In this document: positions 28,947 through 39,348 of the stretch, in pieces
How positions within the stretch are numbered: the stretch's first letter is position 1
Layout: every line of letters begins with the position of its first letter
From: an uncultured Neptuniibacter sp.
GTDB taxonomy: Bacteria > Pseudomonadota > Gammaproteobacteria > Pseudomonadales > Balneatricaceae
Assembly: GCF_947498015.1 (NCBI RefSeq)
Contig: NZ_CANMIR010000001.1
Location: 186,001-250,000, forward strand
Length of the DNA stretch: 64,000 nucleotides
Reading direction: 5' to 3'
Translations under genes and position numbers: made by a program
Notes under the pieces: model-generated
Database searches by the model: none
What the model was told of the DNA's origin: nothing
The model's input: the letters and a program-made list of their open reading frames with translations, nothing else

Positions 28947-31226
28947 TTAGATTTTAAATTGCTGATTCAGGACACCACCGACCTCTACATCCGGAAGAGG
29001 TTTGCAGAACAGATACCCTTGGGCAATATCACACTCCAACCCTTTGAGCAGGGACAACTGCTCCTCTGTTTCAATCCCTTCCGCAATAATCTGATGACCC
29101 AGATTATGCCCCATCTCAATCATCGAGCTGACCAGAAGCCGAGTTTTGTGGTCAGTAGTGATATCGTCGATAAAGTGCTTATCGATCTTTAAAACGTCAC
29201 TGTTAAGGTGTTTTAAGGAAGCGAAGGATGAGTAGCCGGTGCCAAAATCATCGATCGCCAGTGTTACGCCCAGACCTTTCAATTTTTCAAAAGTCATGAG
29301 GTTATGCTGACTCGTTTGCACAACACTCTCGGTCACCTCCAGCTCCAACTGACTGGGAGAGATGCCGGTTTTTTTCAGGACCCTGGAGACCAGTGGGACA
29401 AATGCTTCATCTAAAAAATGCGAGGGGGAGATGTTTACAGCAATACGGATCGGATTCGATACGTTTTTTGTCCAGCGGGCTAACTGATTACACGCAGTGA
29501 TCAAAACCCACTCTGTAAGCTGAGGAATGATGCCGATCCTTTCAGCAGTATCGATAAACTCTACAGGTGAAACCTGACCTAATTCAGGGTGATACCAACG
29601 TGAAAGCGCTTCCACTCCCACGATGCGGCCTGAGGCCATCTCCACTTGGGGTTGATAAACAAGCGTTAATTGCTGTTTTTCAACCGCCTCTCTCAGATAC
29701 TGCTCAACCTTAAAGCGGTACTCTGCTCGGTTTGTCAGCTCTTCATGATAGAAAGCATAACGGTTTTTCCCCTGATCTTTAGCCTCATACAACGCGGTAT
29801 CAGCGGCTTTCAAAAGCGCTTGCAGATTTGTTCCATTCTCCGGGTATTGCGCAATACCGATACTACAGGAGGGAACCAGCTTGCGCCCCTCTATCTCAAC
29901 AGGAGCAGAGATCAGCATCTGACAGCGTGAAGCGACTTTCTCAACACTGGATTCATTCTCAACATGAGAGACGAGAATACAAAACTCATCACCACTAAGG
30001 CGGGCAATATAGTCAACATCACGACAAGTTTTCTTCAGACGGGTAGCACACTCTTTGAGAAGCATGTCGCCTGCGTCATGCCCTAAACTATCATTTACAT
30101 TCTTAAAATTATCCAGATCGATATAGAGCAGGCTGAATCGTTTTTTACTCCGGGTAGATTCCTTAATCAGCCTTTCAACTATCAGGTAAAATTCCGCACG
30201 GCTGGACAGCTCAGTGAGTTCATCCTTATAAGCCAGCTCTTTTATCCGTCTCAGGTTATGCTCCCGCTCCATGATGATACCCGCCAATCGGGCTGCAGAA
30301 GTCAGATCAGTGGATTCATCGTCATTTGGTAGCGCGGGATGGTTATAGTACATACCAAAAGCTCCCAGAACCTTGCCTGAGGAGTTTTTAATCGGTTCAG
30401 ACCAGCAGCAGCGCATACCATGAGGCATCGCTACGTCCTTGAGATCTTTCCACTTAGGGTCCGTTTCAATATTTTCAACCAGAACACGCTTGCCCGTATA
30501 AGTGGAGGTACCACAAGAACCAATGTTCGGACCGTTCTTAAGGCCGTGGACCGCATTACAATAAGCTTTAGGTAAGCTGGGCGCGCCCCCATGCAGCAAG
30601 GTATTTCCGTCCAGTTCAAGGAGCGAGCACCTCAGACCTGGATGACGCTCTTCATAAAGCAACGCTATCTGGTCGTAGATATCTGAGGCAGGATCACCTT
30701 TGGCAATCATCTCGAGAATTTTTGTATGCTGCCTGTCAAAAATCTCTGACTTTTTCCGATCGGTTACATCTACATGGGTACCGATCAGACGCTGAGGTTG
30801 ATCAGTGAGATCACTTCTGACTAGGAATGCACGCGAACGGATAAATAGGTAGTGTCCACCCTTGTGCTTCATCCGCATCTCAACTTCAAACGCATCCGTT
30901 TGACCTGAGAGGTATTCCTCTACGGTTTTCAGGACTCTATCCCTGTCATCAGGGTGGACGAGAGTAGCCCAGGTATCGAGCTTATGATCTAACTCCTGCT
31001 CGTCAAACCCGAGCATTGTTTTCCAGCGGGGGGAATAATAAACCTGATCCGTTGTTAGGTCCCAATCCCATAAGCCATCATTGGCACTTCGCATTGCCAG
31101 AGCAAACCGCTCTTCACTATTAAATAGTTCAGCGGTTCTTTCATCCTTGGTCTGGTTAGCAGAGGCAAGTTCAGTCCGTAACTTCGAGATCTCACCCAGA
31201 AGTTCAGACCTAGTTTGTTCTGACAT
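28947..31226 (-). CDS. PAS-GAF-GGDEF-EAL cyclic-di-GMP protein
   Basis: A 759-residue soluble protein. In order: a coiled coil, a PAS domain (about 45-165, with NDGLWDWDLTTDQVYYSPRW), a GAF domain (about 175-325), a GGDEF domain (about 330-490) and an EAL domain (about 510-750). The GGDEF motif reads SGDEF, which can still be active, and the EAL motif EALSRW plus DDFGTGYSSF and the later catalytic residues look intact, so phosphodiesterase activity is likely and cyclase activity uncertain. The start is set at ATG 31226; the open frame reaches 31406, but the extra 60 residues look non-coding. Confidence 0.92.
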   Translation of the reverse strand: MSEQTRSELLGEISKLRTELASANQTKDERTAELFNSEERFALAMRSANDGLWDWDLTTDQVYYSPRWKTMLGFDEQELDHKLDTWATLVHPDDRDRVLKTVEEYLSGQTDAFEVEMRMKHKGGHYLFIRSRAFLVRSDLTDQPQRLIGTHVDVTDRKKSEIFDRQHTKILEMIAKGDPASDIYDQIALLYEERHPGLRCSLLELDGNTLLHGGAPSLPKAYCNAVHGLKNGPNIGSCGTSTYTGKRVLVENIETDPKWKDLKDVAMPHGMRCCWSEPIKNSSGKVLGAFGMYYNHPALPNDDESTDLTSAARLAGIIMEREHNLRRIKELAYKDELTELSSRAEFYLIVERLIKESTRSKKRFSLLYIDLDNFKNVNDSLGHDAGDMLLKECATRLKKTCRDVDYIARLSGDEFCILVSHVENESSVEKVASRCQMLISAPVEIEGRKLVPSCSIGIAQYPENGTNLQALLKAADTALYEAKDQGKNRYAFYHEELTNRAEYRFKVEQYLREAVEKQQLTLVYQPQVEMASGRIVGVEALSRWYHPELGQVSPVEFIDTAERIGIIPQLTEWVLITACNQLARWTKNVSNPIRIAVNISPSHFLDEAFVPLVSRVLKKTGISPSQLELEVTESVVQTSQHNLMTFEKLKGLGVTLAIDDFGTGYSSFASLKHLNSDVLKIDKHFIDDITTDHKTRLLVSSMIEMGHNLGHQIIAEGIETEEQLSLLKGLECDIAQGYLFCKPLPDVEVGGVLNQQFKI

Positions 31227-31519
31227 TTTCACAGGCCTTCTATCAATAATTGCTTCGAGATTAGCAATCGGAATCCCCTTCCGCAACAGACAATCGTAGG
31301 GGGGGGAACTATCAGAAGAACAATAAAAACCAAAACTGAATAAGGGCTTAATCTTTGAGCTTGAATTACTGCTTAACAGGGGCATTACAGACGCCCCCAC
31401 TCTCATTCGAAACCAAACCTTTAGAGGGTAATTCTGGTGGGGAAAGTTCGAGTTGAGGAAAGTAACAGGTAGTCATAAAAGATAACAACTAACTGAGATG
31501 GCAAAGATCCATCCGCAAT

Positions 31520-31549
31520 AAAAAAAGGCGCCCCTGGCGCCTTTTTTTA
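31520..31549. terminator. Bidirectional terminator after glnS
   Basis: GGCGCC, a three-base loop and GGCGCC are flanked by an A-run and a T-run. It lies 41 bases after the glnS stop (reverse strand). Confidence 0.9.
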
Positions 31550-31589
31550 TTGCTATTACACACTGAACTAAGAGAGGACTAAAGCGCCT

Positions 31590-33257
31590 TTATTTTCCCC
31601 AGGAGTCTCGCAGTCCTACAGTGCGGTTAAAGACCAATTTTTCATCTGAAGAATCAGGATCAACACAGAAATACCCGGTTCTTTCGAACTGATACCGGCT
31701 TTCCACTACAGCATTAGCCAGACCGACTTCACAGCGGCTACCTTCAACAACAACCAGAGATTCCGGATTGATAAATTCAAGGAAGCTACGCTCTTTATCG
31801 CCATCAGGATTCTCTTCAGCAAACAGACGATCGTACTCACGTACTTCACAAGGTACTGAGTTATCAGTGGATAACCAGTGCACTACCCCTTTCGCTTTAT
31901 AACCCTCAGGGTTCGCCCCTTTGGTTGCAGGATCGTAGGTACACTTAAGTTCAACCACATTACCATCAGTATCTTTGATTACCTCTTCACAGGTGATCAC
32001 ATAAGCACCACGCAGACGAACCGCTACCCCCTGTGTTAGTCGCTTCCACTTACGCGGAGGAACTTCAGCAAAATCTTCCTGTTCGATGATCAAATTACGG
32101 CTGAACGGAACTTTACGCATACCCATGCTTTCATCTTTAGGATGGTTCGGTAGCTCAAACCACTCCTCCTGATCTTCAGGGTAATTGGTGATAGTCACTT
32201 TCAAAGGACGTACAACGCACATAGCACGAGGGGCATGTTTATCCAGATCTTCACGCACGAAATATTCAAACTGTGCCATATCCACTGTGCCGTCGGTTTT
32301 AGATACCGCCAAACTGTCACAGAAATTGCGGATGGCCTGCGGAGAATATCCACGGCGACGTAAGCCGGAGATCGTTGGCATGCGTGGATCATTCCAGCCA
32401 TTCACATGGCCTTCGTCCACCAACTGCTTCAGCTTACGCTTACTGGTGACTGTGTAGTTCAGATTGAGACGTCCAAACTCATACTGGCTGGGTTTAGATG
32501 GTACCGGCAGGTTCTCAATAAACCACTCATATAATGGGCGGTGGTCTGCAAACTCCAGCGTACAGATCGAATGGGTCACCCCTTCAATTGCATCTTCCTG
32601 ACCATGGGCGAAATCATAGCTGGGATAGATGCACCATTTATCACCAGTCTGATGATGGGACTCTTTACGGATACGATACAGGATTGGATCGCGCAGGTTC
32701 ATGTTTGGCGAAGCCATATCAATTTTGGCACGCAGTACCCGGCTACCCTCATCAAACTCGCCATCTTTCATCCGCTCAAGCAGATCCAGATTCTCTTCGG
32801 CAGAGCGATCACGGTAAGGACTCTCTTTACCAGGCTCGGTTGCCCAACCACGATACTCTTTCGCTTCTTCAGGACTCAGATCACAGACATAGGCTTTACC
32901 CTCACGAATCAGATGCTGTGCCCACTCATAGAAGGTATCGAAATAGTTAGATGCATAGCGAACCTCTCCTGCCCACTTAAAGCCTAACCACTGAACATCA
33001 CTCTTAATCGCATCCACATACTCCTGCTCCTCTTTGGTCGGGTTTGTGTCATCAAAGCGAAGATTACACTCACCCTTATACTTCTCGGCAGTACCAAAAT
33101 TGAGACAGATCGATTTAGCATGACCGATATGCAGATAGCCATTGGGTTCCGGAGGAAAGCGGGTTACGACCTTACCGCTGTTTTTACCCTCTTCCAGATC
33201 CTGCTCGATGACCTGGTGAATAAAGTTTGTTAGTTTACTGCTTTCTGTAGTGCTCAT
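31590..33257 (-). CDS. glnS: Glutaminyl-tRNA synthetase
   Basis: A 555-residue class I synthetase that charges tRNA-Gln. The HIGH motif is in [14 protein letters not shown] at about residues 36-49, and the KMSKS equivalent is in [11 protein letters not shown] at about 267-277. The C-terminal anticodon-binding barrels are complete. Length matches E. coli GlnS. It is divergent from ppiB, with about 300 bases between the start codons. Confidence 0.98.
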   Translation of the reverse strand: MSTTESSKLTNFIHQVIEQDLEEGKNSGKVVTRFPPEPNGYLHIGHAKSICLNFGTAEKYKGECNLRFDDTNPTKEEQEYVDAIKSDVQWLGFKWAGEVRYASNYFDTFYEWAQHLIREGKAYVCDLSPEEAKEYRGWATEPGKESPYRDRSAEENLDLLERMKDGEFDEGSRVLRAKIDMASPNMNLRDPILYRIRKESHHQTGDKWCIYPSYDFAHGQEDAIEGVTHSICTLEFADHRPLYEWFIENLPVPSKPSQYEFGRLNLNYTVTSKRKLKQLVDEGHVNGWNDPRMPTISGLRRRGYSPQAIRNFCDSLAVSKTDGTVDMAQFEYFVREDLDKHAPRAMCVVRPLKVTITNYPEDQEEWFELPNHPKDESMGMRKVPFSRNLIIEQEDFAEVPPRKWKRLTQGVAVRLRGAYVITCEEVIKDTDGNVVELKCTYDPATKGANPEGYKAKGVVHWLSTDNSVPCEVREYDRLFAEENPDGDKERSFLEFINPESLVVVEGSRCEVGLANAVVESRYQFERTGYFCVDPDSSDEKLVFNRTVGLRDSWGK

Positions 33258-33514
33258 AGGTAAGGTCTGGTTCCGACGTAGCTGAAATCTGTAGCGTCTC
33301 TATTTCTTTTCAGAAAAGTAAGACAGAAAATTGGCGACCATTATAAACGGATGCGCTTGCTAAATGGCAGTAGCGAAGCGGAAGAATTTACAAATTTACA
33401 CGATAAGCGAGTCTTGTGGATCGTAATTTATTTCCAAACCTCATCCATCACACATCAAGCAGCATTTATCTGATTCTAAAGAACAAACAATGATGCGTTT
33501 CTCTTATACTTGCG

Positions 33515-33520
33515 TATAAT
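33515..33520 (+). promoter_or_regulatory. Probable -10 element of the ppiB-lpxH promoter
   Basis: A consensus TATAAT lies 36 bases before the ppiB ATG. No good -35 box was found at 16-18 bases upstream. The spacing to the gene and the consensus match make it likely. Confidence 0.55.
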
Positions 33521-33556
33521 GGCCCGGTTAAAGGCGAAGAAGTGGACATTACAACA

Positions 33557-34075
33557 ATGATTATTCTCCATACTAATTTTGGTGATATCTCTCTGGAACT
33601 GGATCACGAAAAAGCTCCAAAAACAGCAGCAAACTTCGAACAATATGTCAGTGAAGGTTTTTACAACGGTGTTATCTTTCATCGGGTAATCAACGGTTTC
33701 ATGATTCAGGGCGGTGGCTTTGAGCCTGGCATGGTTCAGAAAGACACCCGCGGAACGATTGAAAATGAAGCGGATAACGGTCTATCTAATGCCAATGGCA
33801 CTATTGCAATGGCCCGTACCATGGACCCGCATAGCGCATCAGCTCAGTTTTTTATTAATGTCTCTGATAATACTTTCCTGGATCACACAGCTAAGACAAC
33901 TGAAGGCTGGGGCTACGCAGTATTTGGTAAAGTCATTGATGGCATGGATGTGGTCAATAAGATTAAAACCACTTCGACTACAATGCGTGCCGGTCATCAG
34001 GATGTTCCGGTTGAAGATGTGGTAATCGAGTCCGCTGAAATCGTTTCAGACGAAGCCGAAAGCACCGAAGAGTAA
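33557..34075 (+). CDS. ppiB: Peptidyl-prolyl cis-trans isomerase B (cyclophilin)
   Basis: The cytoplasmic cyclophilin accelerates proline isomerisation in folding proteins. The core motifs [28 protein letters not shown] and [15 protein letters not shown] are present. The ATG at 33557 reproduces the E. coli PpiB start; an in-frame GTG at 33542 has AAAGG seven bases upstream and could add five residues. The C-terminus has a 10-residue acidic extension ([12 protein letters not shown]). The stop overlaps the lpxH start in TAATG, so the two genes are translationally linked, as in many gammaproteobacteria. Confidence 0.95.
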   Translation: MIILHTNFGDISLELDHEKAPKTAANFEQYVSEGFYNGVIFHRVINGFMIQGGGFEPGMVQKDTRGTIENEADNGLSNANGTIAMARTMDPHSASAQFFINVSDNTFLDHTAKTTEGWGYAVFGKVIDGMDVVNKIKTTSTTMRAGHQDVPVEDVVIESAEIVSDEAESTEE

Positions 34076-34812
34076 TGTCAGTCTATTTTGTCTCAGATCT
34101 CCATCTGAAACCTGAACGCCCGGATCTGACCCGGGCGTTTTTACATTTTCTGCATACGATACAAGAGGATGCAGACTCACTATTCCTACTCGGCGATATT
34201 TTTGAGGCCTGGATTGGCGATGATGCCCCAACCCCCGGACTTGAATCACTGATCACGCAGCTGAAATCGTTAAGCGACAACGGCTGTAAAATATTTTTCC
34301 AGCATGGGAACCGTGATTTCCTGGTGGGCGAATCGTTTATGCAGATGATCGGTGCAACACTTCTGCCTGAGATCACCACTGAACATTTGCCAGTTGGTGA
34401 TGCCGTAATACTGCATGGCGACCAACTATGCACTGATGATCAGGAATATATGCAGTTCCGATCTCTGGTACGCGATTCTGCCTGGCAGCAGGAGTTCCTC
34501 AGCAAGTCGCTAGAGGAACGCTTGAGCATTGCCCGCCAGCTGAGGGATACCAGCAAACAGCGCACTACTGAAAAATCAGACTACATTACCGATGTGAACC
34601 CGCATACTGTTAAGCAAACACTCGACGATTCGAAGGTCACGCTGATGATTCATGGACATACCCACCGTCCAGCAATCCATGAGATTGATCTCAACGGCCA
34701 GCAAGCCAAGCGAATCGTTCTGGGTGATTGGGACCAATTGGGGTGGTATCTGAAAGTTGATAGTGATGGATTTGATCTCATCAGTTTCGAAATTAAAAAA
34801 GCCGCTGATTAA
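34075..34812 (+). CDS. lpxH: UDP-2,3-diacylglucosamine pyrophosphatase
   Basis: LpxH makes lipid X in lipid A synthesis at the inner face of the inner membrane. The 245-residue calcineurin-like enzyme has the metal motifs VSDLHL (Asp7 or 8, His10), LGDIFEAWIGDD, HGNRDF, HGDQLCTDD and HGHTHRP. It follows ppiB with a one-base overlap. A terminator hairpin overlaps its stop codon. Confidence 0.96.
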   Translation: MSVYFVSDLHLKPERPDLTRAFLHFLHTIQEDADSLFLLGDIFEAWIGDDAPTPGLESLITQLKSLSDNGCKIFFQHGNRDFLVGESFMQMIGATLLPEITTEHLPVGDAVILHGDQLCTDDQEYMQFRSLVRDSAWQQEFLSKSLEERLSIARQLRDTSKQRTTEKSDYITDVNPHTVKQTLDDSKVTLMIHGHTHRPAIHEIDLNGQQAKRIVLGDWDQLGWYLKVDSDGFDLISFEIKKAAD

Positions 34813-34825
34813 AGCGGCTTTTTTA
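34795..34825. terminator. Bidirectional terminator overlapping the lpxH stop
   Basis: GCCGCT, six-base loop and AGCGGC, with an A-run before and T-run after. The loop contains the lpxH stop codon; in the other direction it can end miaE. Confidence 0.88.
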
Positions 34826-34847
34826 TGCTTATACGACTGTTTTACGC

Positions 34848-35477
34848 TTATACAGCTGAGGCCTTTGAGGTCATGAACGATGGAGCTCCACTATGAAAGC
34901 GAAACTCATCATCTTCTGACTCAATCAACTCACTCTCAACCGCTCTAAAGAAAGCAACACGCTCCTCGATCGGCTCTCCGGCATAATCTGCAGCCAGCCC
35001 CAGGTAATCCTGATAGTGACGCCCCTCAGACTTCAGCAGGGAACGATAAAACTTTGCCAACTCATCATCCAGAAAAGGAGCAAGCTTAGCAAACCGTTCA
35101 CACGAACGTGCCTCAATGAACGCACCAATAATAAGCAGATCAATCAGCCGGCCGGGTTCTGAAGTGCGCACATGCTGGCGCATCCCTGCCGCATAACGGG
35201 CTGGGGACATATGGTCATACACCACCCCTCTATCCTGCATAATGGCCAACACTTGCTCAAAATGGATCAACTCTTCTCGGGCGAGTCGGGACATCTTATT
35301 CAGTAGATCGAGACGGTCTACATAGCGAAACATCAGATTCATCGCCGTAGAAGCGGCTTTCTTCTCACAGTGAGCATGATCAATCAACATAATATCCTGA
35401 TTCTGGAGTGCTGCTTCAATCCAGCTATCAGGTGTTTCACAAGCAAGAAATTCTTTAATTTCGTCCAGAGCGTCCAT
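34848..35477 (-). CDS. miaE: tRNA-(ms2io6A37) hydroxylase
   Basis: MiaE hydroxylates the isopentenyl group of ms2i6A37 in tRNAs using a diiron site. The 209-residue protein has the ferritin-like carboxylate and histidine ligands in EELIHFEQVL, EARSCERFAK and SEGRHYQDYLG. The start is ATG 35477, giving MDALDEIKEFL as in the family; the frame is open to 35519, but those residues are not conserved and the ATG has AAAGG ten bases upstream. Confidence 0.92.
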   Translation of the reverse strand: MDALDEIKEFLACETPDSWIEAALQNQDIMLIDHAHCEKKAASTAMNLMFRYVDRLDLLNKMSRLAREELIHFEQVLAIMQDRGVVYDHMSPARYAAGMRQHVRTSEPGRLIDLLIIGAFIEARSCERFAKLAPFLDDELAKFYRSLLKSEGRHYQDYLGLAADYAGEPIEERVAFFRAVESELIESEDDEFRFHSGAPSFMTSKASAV

Positions 35478-35588
35478 TAAACGGCAACCTTTCTTTTGAT
35501 CAGGAAAAACAGCGCGCATTATAATCAGCTACCTGCAGCAATGCACTGACGCTCTCAATATATTCAGTGATGATTGATCTGATACAAA

Positions 35589-36215
35589 TTATCGCTCAGT
35601 GGTTAACAACTTCAGTGCCAGACCGATGAAGACGACACCCGCCAACTGATTAATCACACGCTGACCAACCGGAGAGGTCTGAAACCATTCACGAATAAAA
35701 CCCGACATCAATGCAAACGTCGCCATGACAGAGAAGCCCGCAATAATAAACAGGCCCCCAAGCAGTAATAACTGATGAGTTAAATCACCCCGTGCAGGAT
35801 CAGCAAACTGAGGCAAAAATGCCATGAAGAAGATCGCCAGTTTAGGGTTAGTCATACTCATAAGAATCCCCCGCTTATAAAGCGACCAGCGACTCAACAC
35901 CGGTACCTCAGCACCATCTATCGATGATGAAGCTGCTCGGAACGCCCCCCAGGCCAGATAGATCAAATAGGCTACACCCACCACTTTCAGAAGTGTGAAT
36001 GCAACGGCACTGACCTGAAAGATCACTGCTACACCCAGTGCCACCGCAAGAGTATGAAAGATCAGGCCGGTACAGAGCCCAAGCGTAACAACCACACCCG
36101 CCAAACGACCATGTAGCGCCGACTGAATCAAAACAAAAATATTATCAGGCCCCGGAGCAATAGATAGCAGCACCGATGCCAGCATGAATGTGACGATGGT
36201 TTCATAACTTAGCAT
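35589..36215 (-). CDS. LysE/RhtB-family amino-acid exporter
   Basis: A 208-residue inner-membrane protein with five or six helices and the N-terminal family motif SIAPGPDNIFVL (about residues 17-28). Members export amino acids such as lysine, threonine or homoserine lactone. The ATG at 36215 is preferred because AGGAG lies seven bases upstream; GTG 36218 is adjacent. The substrate is not evident. Confidence 0.9.
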   Translation of the reverse strand: MLSYETIVTFMLASVLLSIAPGPDNIFVLIQSALHGRLAGVVVTLGLCTGLIFHTLAVALGVAVIFQVSAVAFTLLKVVGVAYLIYLAWGAFRAASSSIDGAEVPVLSRWSLYKRGILMSMTNPKLAIFFMAFLPQFADPARGDLTHQLLLLGGLFIIAGFSVMATFALMSGFIREWFQTSPVGQRVINQLAGVVFIGLALKLLTTER

Positions 36216-36536
36216 CACTCTACTCCTGAAAAACTACCGCAATGACCGGCCTAGTAACGATGGGAAAAACATAGGGTGAAGATACTCCGATTTGACGTTT
36301 AAATAAAACTCGTAGTGGTAACTCTTAAGATATTTACAAAGGTCATAGAGCCCTTTGGCCGACATCAACAGAGGAATTAAATCGATAAATATCAAAGAGA
36401 TATCTGGTGAAAGAACAAATCAGTTAAAAAAACCATAAAAAAGCTAAATTTCAACGTAATTTCTCTTCGAAATATCACATAAATAAATGTATAATGTCGC
36501 GCAATTTTTATGACCTCACTTTAGTCGAGTAAAGAG
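36216..36536. other. Intergenic promoter region of fusA2 and the exporter
   Basis: These 321 bases separate divergent genes and hold no plausible gene. The right part is AT-rich and contains the candidate -10 box at 36490. No operator or hairpin stood out. Confidence 0.6.
36490..36495 (+). promoter_or_regulatory. Probable -10 element of the EF-G2 promoter
   Basis: TATAAT lies 41 bases before the start codon in an AT-rich tract. The best -35 (TTCGAA, 18-base spacer) is poor. Confidence 0.5.
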
Positions 36537-38624
36537 ATGACAGATTTATCCAAGTACAGAAATATTGGTATTTTCGCGCACGTAGATGCGGGTAAAACCA
36601 CTACAACAGAACGTATCCTAAAGCTTACTGGTAAAATCCATAAGACTGGTGAGGTTCACGATGGTGAATCTACAACGGATTTCATGGAACAGGAAGCTGA
36701 GCGCGGTATTACTATCCAGTCAGCGGCGATCACCACTTTTTGGGATGATCACCGTATGAACGTTATCGATACTCCGGGACACGTTGACTTCACTGTAGAA
36801 GTATATCGTTCACTGAAAGTATTAGACGGCGGTATCGGTGTATTCTGTGGTTCCGGTGGTGTTGAGCCTCAGTCAGAAACTAACTGGCGTTATGCTGATG
36901 AATCCGGTGTTTCCCGTATCATCTTCGTAAACAAACTAGACCGTCTTGGTGCTGACTTCCTGAAAGTTGTAGATCAGATCGAGAACGTACTGGCTGCTAA
37001 GCCACTGGTTATGACCCTGCCAATTGGTCGTGAAGATGACTTTGTTGGTGTTGTAGACATTCTTTCTAAGAAAGCATACGTCTGGGATGATTCAGGCCTT
37101 CCTGAAAACTTCAAGATTCAAGACGTTCCTGCTGACATGGTAGAAGACGTTGAGATGTACCACGAACAGCTGATCGAAACAGCTGTTGAACAAGATGATG
37201 ACCTGATGATGGCGTACATGGAAGGTGAACAGCCTTCTGTCGAAGAGATCAAGCGTTGCATCCGTAAAGGTACCCTTGAACTAGCGTTCTTCCCTACTTA
37301 TTGTGGCTCCGCTTTCAAGAACAAAGGTATCCAGCTGATTCTTGACGCTGTTGTAGACTACCTACCATCACCTACTGAAGTTGCTCCACAGGATCTGACT
37401 GACGCTACTGGTGAGCCAACTGGTGAAGTTGCAACTGTATCTGTTGATGAGCCTTTCCGTGCACTGGCATTCAAAATCATGGATGACCGTTTCGGTGCTC
37501 TGACATTCGTACGTATCTATTCCGGTGTACTGAACAAAGGCGACACGATCCTTAACTCGTTCACAGGCAAAACTGAACGTGTTGGTCGTATGTGTGAGAT
37601 GGAAGCCGATGAGCGTAAAGAGCTAGACTCTGCTCAAGCGGGTGACATCATCGCAATCGTAGGTATGAAAAATGTACAGACAGGTCACACTCTTTGTGAT
37701 CCTAAGCATGAATGTACACTTGAAGCTATGGTATTCCCTGAGCCAGTAATCTCTATCGCCGTTGAGCCTAAAGACAAAGGCGGTGCTGAGAAAATGGGTC
37801 TGGCGATCGGCAAAATGGTTGCAGAAGATCCTACTTTCCTGGTTCACACTGATGAAGACAGCGGTCAGACTATCCTTCGCGGTATGGGTGAGCTTCACCT
37901 GGACATCAAGGTAGACATCCTGAAGCGCACTTACGGCGTTGACCTGATTGTTGGTGAGCCACAAGTTGCTTATCGTGAAACGATCACTCAGGAAGTTGAA
38001 GATAGTTACACTCATAAGAAACAGTCTGGTGGTTCTGGTCAGTTCGGTAAGATCGACTACCGCATCAAGCCAGGTGAGCCAAACTCTGGTTTCACATTCT
38101 CCTCCACTGTTGTGGGTGGTAATGTACCTAAAGAGTTCTTCCCTGCTGTTGAAAAAGGCTTTGCAAGCATGATGGATCAGGGTGTGCTGGCTGGCTTCCC
38201 TGTACTGGATGTTGAAATTGAACTGTTTGACGGTGGATTCCACGCGGTTGACTCCTCTGCAGTAGCGTTCGAAATCGCTGCAAAAGGCGCATTCCGTCAA
38301 TCTATCCCTAAAGCAGGCGCTCAGCTGCTTGAACCTATTATGAAAGTTGACGTGTTCACTCCAGAAGATCACGTGGGTGATGTTATCGGTGACCTGAACC
38401 GTCGTCGCGGCATGATCTCTGGTCAAGACACTGCAGGTTCCGGTGTGCGTATCAAAGCAGATGTACCTCTGTCTGAAATGTTCGGTTACATCGGACATCT
38501 ACGTACAATGACTTCAGGTCGTGGTCAGTTCTCTATGGAGTTCTCTCACTACGCAGCTTGTCCAAACTCTGTTGCAGACGCGGTTATCGCTGAGGCAAAA
38601 GAGCGCCAGGAAAACAAAAAGTAA
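36537..38624 (+). CDS. fusA2: Elongation factor G, second type (EF-G2)
   Basis: A 695-residue translational GTPase with the P-loop [15 protein letters not shown] at about residues 14-28, the switch [10 protein letters not shown] at about 81-88 and the NKLDRLGAD guanine-specificity motif at about 136, followed by domains II to V. It stands alone and not in the rpsL-rpsG-fusA-tuf operon, and its sequence is of the EF-G2 type found as an extra copy in Vibrio and Pseudomonas. In species with two copies the jobs of translocation and recycling, or stress use, may be divided. Codons are rich in those typical of highly expressed genes. Confidence 0.9.
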   Translation: MTDLSKYRNIGIFAHVDAGKTTTTERILKLTGKIHKTGEVHDGESTTDFMEQEAERGITIQSAAITTFWDDHRMNVIDTPGHVDFTVEVYRSLKVLDGGIGVFCGSGGVEPQSETNWRYADESGVSRIIFVNKLDRLGADFLKVVDQIENVLAAKPLVMTLPIGREDDFVGVVDILSKKAYVWDDSGLPENFKIQDVPADMVEDVEMYHEQLIETAVEQDDDLMMAYMEGEQPSVEEIKRCIRKGTLELAFFPTYCGSAFKNKGIQLILDAVVDYLPSPTEVAPQDLTDATGEPTGEVATVSVDEPFRALAFKIMDDRFGALTFVRIYSGVLNKGDTILNSFTGKTERVGRMCEMEADERKELDSAQAGDIIAIVGMKNVQTGHTLCDPKHECTLEAMVFPEPVISIAVEPKDKGGAEKMGLAIGKMVAEDPTFLVHTDEDSGQTILRGMGELHLDIKVDILKRTYGVDLIVGEPQVAYRETITQEVEDSYTHKKQSGGSGQFGKIDYRIKPGEPNSGFTFSSTVVGGNVPKEFFPAVEKGFASMMDQGVLAGFPVLDVEIELFDGGFHAVDSSAVAFEIAAKGAFRQSIPKAGAQLLEPIMKVDVFTPEDHVGDVIGDLNRRRGMISGQDTAGSGVRIKADVPLSEMFGYIGHLRTMTSGRGQFSMEFSHYAACPNSVADAVIAEAKERQENKK

Positions 38625-38647
38625 CCTGAATATTTTTTAGGTTCGAC

Positions 38648-38682
38648 AAAAAAGCCCGATGAGAGATCATCGGGCTTTTTTT
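38648..38682 (+). terminator. fusA2 terminator
   Basis: AAGCCCGATGA and TCATCGGGCTT form a perfect 11-bp stem with a GAGA loop, followed by seven T residues, 24 bases after the stop. Confidence 0.93.
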
Positions 38683-38698
38683 GTCCAGAGAAAACAGA

Positions 38699-39091
38699 TC
38701 AGGCCGCGCTCAACACGACCAGATTAGCCTCCCTGTCCAGAATCACATATTTGGACAAGTCTGCCCCCATCATCAGATCGTTCGCCATCTTATTAAGATG
38801 AGGCTCGGCATCATCTGAGCTTGGTGCTACCCCCCCCTCACCACAAAGCCCCGCAGCCAGCATAAAATCCCAATCTGAAGAGATCTGGTCCGCCTCTTGT
38901 GTAAATTCAGAGAAGACTGATAACTCACCCGGCAGCTTATCAACACACATAACAGGCACCAGGGAGCCTCTCTGTCTTCTTTTGTGTTTCTTGCTCTCCT
39001 GCTTCTCTATTTGCGCAAAAAGAAACAGTAGCCGCTGTGGCTGATCCTGCTGCTGCGCCTGACTAATAAGATCATTGAATGGGTTCGACAT
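38699..39091 (-). CDS. Conserved hypothetical protein of about 130 residues
   Basis: This soluble protein has the pattern seen in a family spread through proteobacteria: an N-terminal FNDLISQAQQQDQPQRLLFLFA, a central LVPVMCVDKLPGEL, and a C-terminal SSDDAEPHLNKM. Members are often labelled ribonucleotide reductase subunit alpha in databases; at 130 residues and without reductase motifs that label is unsupported. GAGGAAG lies close before the ATG. It converges on fusA2 across the terminator. Confidence 0.78.
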   Translation of the reverse strand: MSNPFNDLISQAQQQDQPQRLLFLFAQIEKQESKKHKRRQRGSLVPVMCVDKLPGELSVFSEFTQEADQISSDWDFMLAAGLCGEGGVAPSSDDAEPHLNKMANDLMMGADLSKYVILDREANLVVLSAA

Positions 39092-39348
39092 GATGCTTCC
39101 TCGCTATAATTCTGCCTCCACTTTACCCGGTCGTTACTGTTACGTATTGATATCTATCAAATATAAGGCCTCATAAAAAGACGCCTTATGAATAATTTAT
39201 TCCCATATATCAATAGGTTAATTTATAAAAATACCTCCTAAGCGGTACCCCATAAAACCCGATCATGAACACCAATATCCCATCCAATCTAAAGACGCTA
39301 CAATGCTCTGAATTTTCATCTCTAACCTGATGCTCATTTGGAAACTGC

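Noticed and set aside
31083..31098. TGGCAC...TTGC, resembling a sigma-54 promoter
   Set aside because: The spacing is one base too long and it lies inside the GGDEF-EAL coding region.
31227..31406. N-terminal 60-residue extension of the GGDEF-EAL protein
   Set aside because: Ser-rich, non-conserved, no ribosome site at its start; the ATG at 31226 gives the usual beginning before the PAS domain.
37623..38498. Open frame of 291 codons opposite fusA2
   Set aside because: Antisense to a conserved, highly expressed gene with strong codon bias; no start signal.
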